The notes under the pieces are model-generated. The model had not been told where the DNA came from. It saw only the letters and a list, made by a program, of their open reading frames with translations, and ran no database searches. A DNA stretch of 64,000 nt from Streptomyces hygroscopicus subsp. hygroscopicus (GTDB lineage: Bacteria > Actinomycetota > Actinomycetes > Streptomycetales > Streptomycetaceae): positions 29,669 to 93,668 of the forward strand of contig NZ_BSSM01000027.1 in assembly GCF_030269125.1 (NCBI RefSeq), given 5' to 3'. The position numbers and the translations under genes were made by a program. Of this stretch, positions 45,428 to 54,366 are shown one piece after another; positions within the stretch are counted from its first letter, which is position 1; every line of letters starts with the position of its first letter.

Positions 45428-45525
45428 AGCGTCTCGTTCGGGTGCTCGAAGTCTGCGAGACCTCGGCGCATGCCGGGGGGCTGCTCCACGGCGAGGTGGG
45501 TGGGGTCATGCAAGAGCGATGTCAC
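45424..45525 (-). CDS. Very small protein, 33 residues
   Basis: Begins with GTG at 45525 behind a GGGAG site: MTSLLHDPTHLAVEQPPG then MRRGLADFEHPNETL. Its stop overlaps the next ATG. Ribosome site plus coupling favour a real gene, but the length is too short to be sure. It is the first gene of the leftward operon, divergent from the regulator at 45791. Confidence 0.45.
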   Translation of the reverse strand: MTSLLHDPTHLAVEQPPGMRRGLADFEHPNETL

Positions 45526-45790
45526 GGCAGAACTCCCAGTCAGATTGTGCTCAAGCGGGCACTCTCAGCGAGGACGCCGATCAGCGTGGCCCTGCCTCGG
45601 GTGTCAGCGCCATGTCGGCGGGGTGCCAGCCGTGTGGCCCTTTCGGGTGCCATGGGCCACGCACGGGCCAGTCAAGTGCCGTACTGCCGTCTTGTGTTGC
45701 ACTGATAAGGAACGGCGGTATCCCCTTCCTGTGAAGGGATCGATTCACCGCTGGACTGGTGACTGACGCCACTCAACCGATGGGGGCACC

Positions 45791-47113
45791 GTGCAGGAAG
45801 AACCTCCGACCTTGCTGAAGCAGCTGTGCAACCAGCAGGACATGGACGTGCCCCGGATGGTTGAGGAGTTCGCGAAGACGGCGGACCTGGTCATCGGCAA
45901 GGGTCCGAACAACCCGACCTGTAGCGAGCGAACGGCCAAGCGCTGGAGGGCGGGTGGAGTTGACCCCGCCCGCTTGCCCCCGGACACCCGTCGTGTCCTG
46001 GAGTGCATGTTCGGCCGCCGAGCCGCGGAACTGTTCGGGCCACCAGAGCGAGACGATCCCGCAGCACCCGCGTTCGACCTGGAGCACGTAATCGACATGA
46101 CCGCACGCGACGCTCAGAACGACGCCAGCGCTACGGCCGCTGCGTCCGTCTCCGACACCTCCCTCGACCAACTCGCCGACGACGTGCATGCGCTCGCGCG
46201 CGAGTACGCGTCCATCGCGCCCATTCAGGCATTCCACCGCGGCCGAGAGCTCCAGCAGCAGCTCCACGACCAGCGCGACCGCACCCAGATCCCCGCACAG
46301 CAGCAGCGGCTGCTGGAACTCCTGGGCCAGACCACGGCCCTGCTCGCCACGAGCGCCTTCAACCTCGGCGCGTTCAACAGCGCACGCCGGCTCGCCCGCT
46401 CCGCCGACCTCTACGGCGAAGCCGCACGGCTCGAACCCCTGCGGGCCTACTGCGACGGCATCCTCGCCTACATCGCGTACTTCACCGGGATGCCCGGCGA
46501 GGCCGTGGCCAAGGCCCGCCGCGCCCAGACCTACGGCGGCCTCGGGGACGTCGCGCGGCGGCGCCTGCTCGCCATCGAGGCCCGCGCACACGGCTACCTC
46601 GGGGACGTCGAACCCGCGCTCCGGGCGCTCAGGCTGTCCGAGGAAGTGGAAAGCGGCGCCCGCGACAGCCTGCATGACGACGTCGGCGGCGAGTTCGGCT
46701 TCACGAGCGAACGCCTCGCCATGTCCAGCAGCTCCACCGCCCTCCTCATCCACGACGCGCCCCAGGCCGAACAGGCTGCACGGAGGGCGCTCGCCCTCAT
46801 CGAGCAGCGGCCGGCCGAAGCACGGTCAGCTCACGTCCTGGGGAGCGCCGCTGCGGACCTGGCCATGGCCCGGCTCCTCGTCAATGACGTCGACGCCGCC
46901 TGCGAGGCCCTGGAGCCTGTGTGGGACATCCCCGCTGACCAGCGCGTGACCGGCGTGCTCGTGCGGGCAGGTCAGATCCAGCACTACCTGACGCGGCCGA
47001 CGTTCCGGGGCGCACCGGTCTCCCGGGAGCTACGTGATCGGGTCGAGGACTTCACCCGTACCGCGACCACGCACCAGCTCACCGGCCCCACACTGCTGCA
47101 ACTGGAAGCCTGA
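45791..47113 (+). CDS. Large Streptomyces regulator-like protein with helical repeats
   Basis: 440-residue protein. The N-terminal 80 residues (LLKQLCNQQDMDVPRMVEEFAKTADLVIG... SERTAKRWRAGG) resemble a DNA-binding start of XRE/TPR regulators. The remaining part is TPR-like helical repeats (LGQTTALLATSAFNLGAFNSARRLARSADLYGEAA and similar). Such proteins often control the neighbouring divergent operon. GTG at 45791 follows GGGGGCACC. It is convergent with the epimerase gene, whose stop codon lies directly next to its own. Confidence 0.75.
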   Translation: MQEEPPTLLKQLCNQQDMDVPRMVEEFAKTADLVIGKGPNNPTCSERTAKRWRAGGVDPARLPPDTRRVLECMFGRRAAELFGPPERDDPAAPAFDLEHVIDMTARDAQNDASATAAASVSDTSLDQLADDVHALAREYASIAPIQAFHRGRELQQQLHDQRDRTQIPAQQQRLLELLGQTTALLATSAFNLGAFNSARRLARSADLYGEAARLEPLRAYCDGILAYIAYFTGMPGEAVAKARRAQTYGGLGDVARRRLLAIEARAHGYLGDVEPALRALRLSEEVESGARDSLHDDVGGEFGFTSERLAMSSSSTALLIHDAPQAEQAARRALALIEQRPAEARSAHVLGSAAADLAMARLLVNDVDAACEALEPVWDIPADQRVTGVLVRAGQIQHYLTRPTFRGAPVSRELRDRVEDFTRTATTHQLTGPTLLQLEA

Positions 47114-48130
47114 TCAGTCCAGGGCCGCCAGGACCTTCGCTTCCTTCTCTGGCGCGATCCCGTGTGCCGCCCACCTCGGGTGGTCCACGGGCCGTCCATC
47201 GGCCGCAAGCCACGCCCAGGTGTCCCTGATGGTCTCGGCGAGCGGCCGAGTCCTCAGCCCCGCCGCCACCGCCCGGCTGGAGTCGACGGCCCACACGCCG
47301 GCGTGCGTACGCCACAGCGGCAGCTCAGTCCACTGCTTCACACCCTGCTCGGTCAGGAAGGCGGGGTCCACCCATACCGGCCTGCCCGCCCCGCCCGTCA
47401 CGGCCAGGCACTCCCCGATGAAGTCCTCGAACGTCATGCCCTGCGGGTGGGCGACGTTGTAGCCGCCGCTTGTCTCGCTCGCCGCCTGGTCCAGGGCGAA
47501 CGCGGCAACGTCCCGAACGTCCACGGGCTGGATGCGCTGCTGGGCTGGCGCTGGCGCGAGAATCCGGCCTCCCCGCTTGGCCCGCCCCAGCCACCACGGG
47601 AGCCGCCCGACGTACTCGCCGGGCCCCAGGATGACCCCAGGGCGCACCAGGACAGCCGCGTCACCGAAGACGTCCGTCACAGCTCGCTCGCCGCCGGCCT
47701 TCTGGAACCCGTAGTGCGTCGGGCTCCCGTCCGGCCCCGTGTATCCGACCGACTCGTCCGCGTCTGCCGGGCAGTCCAGCAGCGCCGACCGCTCGGTCAA
47801 CGGCTCGTGGGGCCAACCCTGGTAGACGGAGACGGTTGAGATGTGCACCCAGCGCCGGACCGCCGTGTGGAGGGTGGTGGTCGCCAAGAGGACGTCCCGC
47901 GGCGCGAAGTCCGAGCTGGACGTGTCGATCACCGCATCCCACGGCCCCTGCTGCGCCAGGCGTTCCAGGTCTCTGCGGGCCGTACGGTCGCCGTGGACGG
48001 GCTGGACGCCGTCAACGTCTCGCCCGGAGCGGCCGCGGTTGAAGGTGGTGACGGACCAGCCCCGCGCGAGCGCGCCTTCCGCGATGTACTTGCCCAAGAA
48101 CCAGGTGCCGCCGATCAGCAGAATTCGCAT
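47114..48130 (-). CDS. NAD-dependent epimerase/dehydratase (extended SDR)
   Basis: 338-residue sugar-nucleotide-epimerase-like SDR. The NAD-binding start MRILLIGGTWFLGKYIAEGAL is of the GGTxFLG type. Further parts are the acidic/serine region VHISTVSVYQGW, YGFQKAGGERAV (catalytic YxxxK reads YGFQK) and IQPVDVRDVAAFALDQA. The substrate is not evident. It is an unusual cargo for this element, perhaps acting on a nucleotide sugar or aldehyde. Confidence 0.85.
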   Translation of the reverse strand: MRILLIGGTWFLGKYIAEGALARGWSVTTFNRGRSGRDVDGVQPVHGDRTARRDLERLAQQGPWDAVIDTSSSDFAPRDVLLATTTLHTAVRRWVHISTVSVYQGWPHEPLTERSALLDCPADADESVGYTGPDGSPTHYGFQKAGGERAVTDVFGDAAVLVRPGVILGPGEYVGRLPWWLGRAKRGGRILAPAPAQQRIQPVDVRDVAAFALDQAASETSGGYNVAHPQGMTFEDFIGECLAVTGGAGRPVWVDPAFLTEQGVKQWTELPLWRTHAGVWAVDSSRAVAAGLRTRPLAETIRDTWAWLAADGRPVDHPRWAAHGIAPEKEAKVLAALD

Positions 48131-48250
48131 GCGCCGATCCTGCACCACTCCGCCCGGGGGCACCTACAGAACTGCGAGGACGCCATGGCGGCGCCTCGTG
48201 CTGGCTCGCTGGCCGTGACGGTTTCCGCTGTGGCGAGCGCCGCGCAGCTC

Positions 48251-48454
48251 CTACCGGGCGCTCACGTAGCGGACGGTGCTGCCGTACCGCGCGACCACCG
48301 GGTCCATGCACCACTGGCACAGCGGGCGCCCGCCGGCGCCGTACTTGTGGGTGGGCCGCTGGCATCCGGCGCACGGGCCGACCATGCCGGGCGCTCGCGC
48401 GGCCGAGGGGTCCGGCTCCGTCACCGGGGGCGGGGGGCTGGTCACGTCGCTCAT
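48251..48454 (-). CDS. Small zinc-ribbon protein
   Basis: 67-residue protein with GPCAGCQRPTHKYGAGGRPLCQWCMDPVVARYG, two CxxC knuckles that should hold one zinc ion. No enzymatic domain. It may be a partner or nucleic-acid-binding factor. Confidence 0.6.
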   Translation of the reverse strand: MSDVTSPPPPVTEPDPSAARAPGMVGPCAGCQRPTHKYGAGGRPLCQWCMDPVVARYGSTVRYVSAR

Positions 48455-48557
48455 CGTGTCCTCAGTTCTCGGTAGCAGGACGACCCCCCACCGGTCGAAC
48501 AGAATAGAACATCACCAGTTCGTGGCGAGTGTCAGACCTGGCCCCTAACGTGGCGGT

Positions 48558-48740
48558 ATGCCCACGCCCTCCCCGTGCTGCGGGCGCGCCTGCCTGTCCG
48601 CAGACGTCATCAACGACGCGATCCGGCGCCTCATGTCCCGGCCTGCCGACAAGGCCCGGACGGCGGAGTACCAGCGGCTGCTGGAGCAGTGGGCCGACAC
48701 CTGCCCCCGGGAAGACCACTGCTGGACGACCGCCGCCTGA
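48558..48740 (+). CDS. Small Cys-containing protein
   Basis: 60-residue protein MPTPSPCCGRACLSADVINDAIRR... ending CPREDHCWTTAA. CCGRAC and C/H residues at the end suggest a metal site. It has a weak ribosome site but is followed directly by a strong terminator. Confidence 0.5.
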   Translation: MPTPSPCCGRACLSADVINDAIRRLMSRPADKARTAEYQRLLEQWADTCPREDHCWTTAA

Positions 48741-48750
48741 ACATGGGCGC

Positions 48751-48783
48751 GCCCCGTCCCGGTTTTCCACGCCGGGACGGGGC
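48751..48783 (+). terminator. Terminator after the small Cys-containing gene
   Basis: Perfect 12-bp stem GCCCCGTCCCGG / CCGGGACGGGGC with a nine-base loop containing TTTT, 11 bases after the stop codon. Confidence 0.8.
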
Positions 48784-49049
48784 GGCCGGGCTGCTGTACG
48801 GGCCGACGCGGATCGAGGGCGTCCGCGAGTTCGCGGCCCGCACCGGTGCGCTGGTCGCCTGACGTGAAGAAGCCGCCCGCCTGATTCCCCCGTGGCGGGC
48901 GGGCCGTGTCCGTGTGCAGAGATCAAGGTCAGCTGCGGCGACGCAAAATGGGCTGGGCGACTTCGGCGAGGCGCCCACGTCCGCCCAGCCGACCCGCCAA
49001 CTGCGAGCTGCGCCGGTACCGGGCCGGGCAGGGCGGCTGGATACGTCCG

Positions 49050-49364
49050 TCAGTAGTCGGTGAGATCCACGATCACGTCGCAGTGCGGATCGTCGGAAGG
49101 CTGGTGCAGATGCTCGTTCGCCAGGAACGCCGGGGAGACCAGGGAGCCGAGCAGGCCGGGCCCCGTGTGGCTGATCAGTACGTCCGCACCGTATGTGCGG
49201 TCTCGCTCGGGTGAACGGAAGTAGAGGCGCATCCGATCGTTGCCCGTGATGACCGCGCCGATGAACAGCGGCTTCCACGACACGTGCGTGGTGACGAAGG
49301 AGCGCACGAGATCGAGCAGGCGCGCTGTGGCCGCCTGCTCGGTCTCTGGTTCAGGAGAATTCAC
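49050..49364 (-). CDS. Hypothetical protein
   Basis: 104-residue protein MNSPEPETEQAATARLLDLVRSFVTTHVSWKPLFIGAVI... ending DDPHCDVIVDLTDY. The fold seems mixed alpha/beta; no family recognised. The GTG start at 49364 lies 14 bases inside the end of the interrupted secreted-protein gene, which points to a coupled pair. Confidence 0.6.
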   Translation of the reverse strand: MNSPEPETEQAATARLLDLVRSFVTTHVSWKPLFIGAVITGNDRMRLYFRSPERDRTYGADVLISHTGPGLLGSLVSPAFLANEHLHQPSDDPHCDVIVDLTDY

Positions 49365-49794
49365 GCTTGGCCCATGCCGGACACTTGTTCCCTGGTTGGT
49401 TGTGGCAGTACGCCGTGATGACGCCGATCTTCTGACCGCGCCCGGCATCGTAGCGGCCGTCCGTGCTCTTCTGCGTGTACTGCACGACGACCGTGAACTT
49501 CACCTGCCGCGGCCTCGGCACGCCCGTCTCGAACTCGATCCCGTCGTACTCCAGGTGCCCGTGGTGGTCGTCGCGGTCCACGCGGCCGTGGAGGGCTGAG
49601 TACAGGGTGGAGCACTTCTTGATGTTGTGGCGGCCGGTGAAGTGGTACCAGCTCAGTTCCGAGTTCCCGTAGCGGGTGACGATGTTCCTGCCGTCCGGGT
49701 CCTTCGTCTGGCACTTGACCCGCTTGTCCCACGGATGCGGTTGGGCGGGCATCGGAACAGCACTGGCAGCCCCCGACGCCAGCGAAGCCGCTAA

Positions 49795-51472
49795 CCTCGC
49801 CGTTTCACTTGGGTACGCCTGGCTTTGGGGCGGAAACACGAAAGTGCCTTCCTGACCTGGGACGATGAACCTTGCTGAGGGGTTCTGTCGGTCCAGGCGG
49901 AGGGCACTTTCTACGTGCAGGGTATCGGGTTGCGTCCCAAGGTCCATGTCAGTGCCGATGGTTCGGAGGTGGTCGGGCATGCCGGGGCGCGGTTGCTGGC
50001 GGATCTCGCTGACGCCACCGGGCTGACCGCCGCGTACTCCGCCGCTCTCAGGCCGCTTCGGCCGCGCGGGACCGGGCATGATCCGGGCCGGGTCGCCATA
50101 GATCTTGCGGTGATGCTCGCCGACGGTGGTGAGGTGATCGCGGATCTGGCCGTGCTGCGGGACCAGGCAGGGGTGTTCGGCCCGGTCGCCTCCACGCCCA
50201 CGGCTTGGCGGTTGCTCGCCGACACCGACGAGGCTGCACTCGCTTCGCTGCGGACGGCCCGCGCCTCGGCCCGGGAAGTCGCCTGGATGCAGGCCGCCGA
50301 AACCAGCGAGGGCATACCTGCTGCTCGGGCCGGCGGACGAGAACTTCCCGGCCTGGTTCTGGACCTCGACGCCACGCTGATCACCTGCCACTCCGAGAAA
50401 GAGCAGGCCGCACCCACCTACAAGGGCGGCTTCGGCTTCCACCCGCTGCTGTGTTTCCTCGCGAACACCGGCGAGGCCGTGTCGGGGCGGCTGCGGCCCG
50501 GTAACTCCGGAGCCAACACTGCCGCCGACCACATCACGGTGCTCGACCAGGCCCTCGCGCAGATCCCCGACGCTCACCGGCACGGCACCGACATCCTCAT
50601 CCGTGCCGACAGCGCCGGATCCGCGAAAGCCTTCCTCGCTCACGTCCGCGACCTGCGGAAACGAGGAATCCGTACCTTCTATTCAGTCGGATACGCCATC
50701 ACCGAGCCGGTCCGCCGAGCTGTCCGGACCATGCCCGACCGCCTCTGGCATCCCGCCCTGGACCAGGACGGGACGCTGCGTGACGGTGCCGAGGTCGCCG
50801 AGCTGACCGGAATGGTCGACCTGGCCGGCTATCCGACCGGCACCCGCATCATTGTGCGCCGCGAGCGGCCGCACCCCGGAGCCCAGCTGTCCCTGTTCGA
50901 TCAGGACGAGGGCCTGCGCCATCAGGTGTTCCTCACCGACACGCCATACTCCGGGGGCGGATCCGCCCAGTTCCTGGAGGTCCGTCACCGCGGACATGCC
51001 AGCGTTGAGGACCACATCCGGTGCGGCAAGACCACTGGCTTCGGCCGCTTCCCCTCCCGCGACTTCAACGTCAACGCCGTCTGGCTCGAACTCAGCCTCG
51101 CGGCCATCGATCTGCTGGCCTGGACGCGCGTCCTGCTGCTGGACGGGGAGCTGGCCACTGCCGAGCCGAAGAAGCTCCGCTACCGGCTGCTGCACGTCGC
51201 CGCCCGCCTCACCCGCCGCGGCCGACGCCTGCGCTTGCGGATATCGGCGACCTGGCCCTGGAAAACCGAACTGGCCACGGCCTTCCATCGCCTCGCCGCA
51301 CTGCCCCGTCCCGCCGGCTGACCGGCAGGCCCCTGACCGCCCACGACCCGAAAGACCTTGGAGAACCCGACCACCGCGCCGGGTCTCCACCATGCCCGAA
51401 CACCGAAAACACGTCAGCCACCCGGCAGTTCCCCCTCAACGACGCCTCATCACCCCAACCGAAACGGCGAGG
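49795..51472. mobile_element. IS1380-family insertion sequence, 1678 bp
   Basis: The ends are a perfect 12-bp inverted repeat CCTCGCCGTTTC / GAAACGGCGAGG, extended to TTGGG after two mismatches. The 4-bp sequence CTAA flanks both ends (49791-49794 and 51473-51476) as target duplication. A single transposase gene fills it. Intact ends and an intact duplication suggest a recent insertion. It interrupts the secreted-protein gene. Confidence 0.93.
49915..51321 (+). CDS. IS1380-family transposase
   Basis: 468-residue DDE transposase. The first catalytic region is LVLDLDATLITCHSEKEQAAPTYKGGFGFHP (first Asp in DLDAT). Later motifs are ILIRADSAGSAKAFL (second Asp) and SVEDHIRCGKTTGFGRFP carrying the catalytic glutamate. 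The start is GTG at 49915. Apparently intact. Confidence 0.93.
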   Translation: MQGIGLRPKVHVSADGSEVVGHAGARLLADLADATGLTAAYSAALRPLRPRGTGHDPGRVAIDLAVMLADGGEVIADLAVLRDQAGVFGPVASTPTAWRLLADTDEAALASLRTARASAREVAWMQAAETSEGIPAARAGGRELPGLVLDLDATLITCHSEKEQAAPTYKGGFGFHPLLCFLANTGEAVSGRLRPGNSGANTAADHITVLDQALAQIPDAHRHGTDILIRADSAGSAKAFLAHVRDLRKRGIRTFYSVGYAITEPVRRAVRTMPDRLWHPALDQDGTLRDGAEVAELTGMVDLAGYPTGTRIIVRRERPHPGAQLSLFDQDEGLRHQVFLTDTPYSGGGSAQFLEVRHRGHASVEDHIRCGKTTGFGRFPSRDFNVNAVWLELSLAAIDLLAWTRVLLLDGELATAEPKKLRYRLLHVAARLTRRGRRLRLRISATWPWKTELATAFHRLAALPRPAG

Positions 51473-51592
51473 CTAACGTCATGGCGGCAGTGAGCGTCAC
51501 GATCTTCTTCATGAAGGTGAGCACATCACCAGCTACACAACACACAACAGGCACCTTCCGGACAAATGCCCGGTAGGCTCCTCGTTGCGGAG

Positions 51593-52097
51593 TCAGCGGC
51601 CGACGCGGGTGGCCCTGGCGAGGACCTGCCGCCACTGCACCACGGTCTTGCTGGGCAGGCAGGCGGTACGGATGCCGTGGCCGCCGATCACGGCCTGGAT
51701 GGTGAAGGGGGCGAGGACGTCGCCCAAGGCGGCGGCAAGGTCGGCGCTGCAGCGCGAGGTGCTCGTGCGCAGGGACGGTGCCGTGGACGAGATGGAGCAG
51801 CCGAAGCGGTTCTTCGTCCGCCTGGTCCGGGTCGCTGACCTGGGTGCTCTTGTCGGTCTGGACGAGCTCGGCGAGGCCTGCGCGAGGTTCGTCCACAGGC
51901 TGCGGCTGGTGGGCGTCCATCCCCTGGCTCAGGGGGCCGAACGCCTCGGTGAACCCGCCGACAACGAGGTGGCGGGGCGCCTTGGCGCGGTACTCGAACC
52001 AGAGCCCGGCCGAGCCGCTGCCCAGGGCTGTCCGCACCCGTGCCCCGGGCAGTGTCCGAACGGTGTCCCGCACTGGTCGGCTCGTTTCCGGTTCCAC
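51593..52097 (-). pseudogene. Frameshifted gene of unknown family
   Basis: Two good coding frames are joined by a shift near 51780-51800. The first runs from GTG at 52097: VEPETSRPVRDTVRTLPGARVRTALGSG, then LWFEYRAKAPRHLVVGGFTEAFGPLSQG. The second gives DLAAALGDVLAPFTIQAVIGGHG, then LPSKTVVQWRQVLARATRVGR, stopping at 51593. Both have strong third-position GC on the minus strand. I do not recognise the family. It sits 10 bases after the VanZ-like gene. Confidence 0.5.
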
Positions 52098-52106
52098 CAG
52101 TGGGCG

Positions 52107-53510
52107 TCAGTTCGTTTTGAGGGGCTGCCCGCCTGCGTCGTACACCCGCCCAGTCACGGCGTTCACCCGGTACATATCAATCGGTGCCTGCTCCTGCGAA
52201 TCATCGCTCTTTCCATTACTGGGCCATGTCACGTTCACAAGCCAGTTCGGCTGCCAAGCACCGTCTTGCTCGACCGCTTTTACGGTAACTGCTTTGGTGT
52301 GGAATCCTGCGCCAGTGTTTCCATTGGCTTGGAGTTGTACCGCTACTGCCTTGTTTACTTCCTTTTCGGCCTGCCTTGCGTCAAGCTTGGCTTCGGGAAG
52401 CTTGACCCGGGTCGGACCGAGGGTGACGTCAATCTGCGATACATGCCCGTCTCTGTCCACCTGGACGTCCAGCATCCTGGGCATCAGAACATGGTTTTGT
52501 TTCCATCTCCAGCTCGTGATCCAGCCGAATTCGGCCTTTGTGCCCACAGCGGACGTTTCGCTCATGGTCGCACTCATCGCCCACGGATACTGTCGCTGGG
52601 CGTACGACTTCGCGATTCGAGAGGCTGCCACATCGGTAGACGGGGCTGTCGTACCGTCCACTGGGTATCCCAGAGCGGTGGGCTGGTCGCTGTTCTCCAG
52701 CTGTACGTTCAGGTGCTTCTTGTCAGGCCAGGAAAGGGTGCCGTTGCCGAAGTCTTCGGAGTGCCCCTCTCCGCGGCTGTACAGGTTGAAGATGATATTG
52801 GTGCATGCGGCGCCCACGCACGGCTGCTCGTACTGCTGGCCGATCTTGTAGCGGTCACCGAACGCCTCCTTGACAGCAGCCGCAACAGCTTGTTTCTGGT
52901 CGGAACTTGCGTCGACGAGGGTGCTGCCATCCACGTTCGTGAAGTTGAGCATCGGACGCGCCACTCCCGAGCCCACGAGGAGCAGCGCCGCGAAAGTGAT
53001 CAGGGCACCCTTGGTGCCCGCCTGCCAGGCGAGCGAGTGGCGGATTGTGAGCACAACCGCGACAGCAGCCAGCCCGATCAACCCGCCGATGATGTTCATC
53101 TCGGCGTCTGAGCTGTCACACACGCGCCCCAGGCCGTTGACGGTGGCCTGGGTGAATTCGATGGCCAGGGGCAGCGCGATGACGCCGACGAGGACAGGCG
53201 GCGGACGGCGGGCAGCCAAAAGTGCGCAGGCGCCGACGGGCACCATCATGGCGAGGTTCCACAACCCTTGCGTGGTGTGGAAGGGTTCGGCGAATTGGTG
53301 GTTGAGGACGCACACGCCGCTGGCCGGGCCGCTCCCCATGAAAGTGACACCGAGCACGCCGGTGAGGGTGAAGGCGAGCGCGGCCCACCATGCCCCGTAA
53401 GGGTTTCCCCGTTTGCGGACGAGCGTCCATGCTGCGCCGCCGAGAACGAGGCCGATCAGTGTGCATACGGCCAGATAGCCGACATGGTGTTGAAAGATGG
53501 CGGAAAACAC
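52107..53510 (-). CDS. VanZ-like membrane protein with C-terminal extracellular region
   Basis: 467-residue protein. The N-terminal 185 residues hold about five membrane helices and a VanZ-like core (EFTQATVNGLGRVCDSSDAEMNIIGGLIGL, with the conserved E, R, D and N). VanZ domains occur in teicoplanin resistance and in cell-envelope proteins. The C-terminal 280 residues are a soluble region with repeated QLEN-, TKA- and Y-rich segments and two Cys pairs, probably outside the cell. Codon use is less G/C-biased than in the core, suggesting transfer. Confidence 0.8.
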   Translation of the reverse strand: MFSAIFQHHVGYLAVCTLIGLVLGGAAWTLVRKRGNPYGAWWAALAFTLTGVLGVTFMGSGPASGVCVLNHQFAEPFHTTQGLWNLAMMVPVGACALLAARRPPPVLVGVIALPLAIEFTQATVNGLGRVCDSSDAEMNIIGGLIGLAAVAVVLTIRHSLAWQAGTKGALITFAALLLVGSGVARPMLNFTNVDGSTLVDASSDQKQAVAAAVKEAFGDRYKIGQQYEQPCVGAACTNIIFNLYSRGEGHSEDFGNGTLSWPDKKHLNVQLENSDQPTALGYPVDGTTAPSTDVAASRIAKSYAQRQYPWAMSATMSETSAVGTKAEFGWITSWRWKQNHVLMPRMLDVQVDRDGHVSQIDVTLGPTRVKLPEAKLDARQAEKEVNKAVAVQLQANGNTGAGFHTKAVTVKAVEQDGAWQPNWLVNVTWPSNGKSDDSQEQAPIDMYRVNAVTGRVYDAGGQPLKTN

Positions 53511-53601
53511 GGCGCGGTTCCTTGCGTGGTTATATCGGGGAGTGCGGGACCGGAAGAGGGAAGGCCCCGCCTTGGTAGACGGGGCCTGCGGGGCTGTGGT
53601 T

Positions 53602-54012
53602 TCAGCAGTGCGAGGTAGGCGTCTGGTACGAGCCGCCGGAGTACTTAAGCAGGCCTATGGTGTTGGTGCAGTAGGCGCTCGCCGACAGCGACCACGTCGC
53701 GGACTTCGTCTGGCCCGAACTGATGGAGATGGCGCTGGCGTAGTGGCTGGTCCCCGAGCGCGAGTAACCAAGCTGGGCGGAGATGGTGGACCCGCCCTGC
53801 TTGTCGTACGTAGTGCTGACGACGCCGCTGGAACTCTGGTGGACAACCAGCACCCCGTTGGACAGCGACGTGCACCGCTCCATGGGCTCGTTGGTAACGG
53901 TGTAGCCGGAGTTGTCGCAGTAGACGCTGGCCGAGGCGATCGGCGCGCTGAACATGACCGATCCAGCGGCGATGGCAACAGCGGTGAGAACGGCGTTGGC
54001 TCTGCGGCGCAT
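53602..54012 (-). CDS. Small secreted protein
   Basis: 136-residue protein with a clear signal peptide (MRRRANAVLTAVAIAAGSVMF, then SAPIASASVYCDNS). The mature part of about 107 residues is S/T/Y/G-rich with four Cys (CDNSGY, ERCTSL, YCTNTIG, final C), probably two disulfides. No family recognised. It lies 91 bases before the VanZ-like gene in the same direction, so the two may be expressed together. Confidence 0.78.
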   Translation of the reverse strand: MRRRANAVLTAVAIAAGSVMFSAPIASASVYCDNSGYTVTNEPMERCTSLSNGVLVVHQSSSGVVSTTYDKQGGSTISAQLGYSRSGTSHYASAISISSGQTKSATWSLSASAYCTNTIGLLKYSGGSYQTPTSHC

Positions 54013-54096
54013 TAAATTCTCCCTTAGATGTCGCGCGCATGTCAGTGCTGCATGTGAAGAACACTGGCGCAGGAGGAAAACGTTGTGACCATCTGA

Positions 54097-54366
54097 TCAC
54101 GCAGTGATTGTCAGATGGAGATCGTTTCTGGTCATATGCCCCGCAAAGAACAGGCCGCACCAGGAGCAGCATGCCCGTCGCGCGGCGGTCCGCCGGACGA
54201 TCTCCCACGCGTGCGTCCCGGCCGACGGGATGTAGCGCCGCCGGCCGTGCGTGCCCTCGGGCATGCCGCACCAGCGGCACCCGGAGGGCACCGGCGGATG
54301 CCCGTCGGGGAACCGGATCGGCCCCCGGCGCAGGCCGGTCGATGGGGCGCGGGTCACCAGGGTCAC
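54097..54366 (-). CDS. Small Cys-rich protein, last gene of the coupled run
   Basis: 89-residue protein beginning MTLVTRAPSTGLRRGPIRFPDG and containing SGCRWCGMPEG, RRYIPSAGTHAW and ACCSWCGLFFAGHM. The CRWCG/CSWCG pairs suggest a zinc ribbon; short GIxRR/CRWCG proteins like this are common in Streptomyces mobile elements. Start GTG at 54366 overlaps the preceding stop (GTGA). Confidence 0.65.
   Translation of the reverse strand: MTLVTRAPSTGLRRGPIRFPDGHPPVPSGCRWCGMPEGTHGRRRYIPSAGTHAWEIVRRTAARRACCSWCGLFFAGHMTRNDLHLTITA

Larger units (their letters stand above)
49351..51512 (-). pseudogene. Secreted-protein gene split by an IS1380-family element
   Basis: Codons 1-13 lie at 51512-51474 and the remainder at 49790-49351. 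Removing the insertion and one copy of the CTAA duplication restores 159 residues in one frame. The protein begins MKKIVTLTAAMTLA then ASLASGAASAVPMPA, a textbook signal peptide, and continues with KCQTKDPDGRNIVTRYG and SELSWYHFTGRHNIKKCSTLYSAL. Codon 13 is a TTA, right at the insertion point. The mature part is unrecognised, with four Cys. It is inactive as it stands. Confidence 0.8.

Noticed and set aside
48743..48862. 40-codon frame after the small Cys-containing gene
   Set aside because: It is made of the terminator stem and following spacer; no ribosome site.
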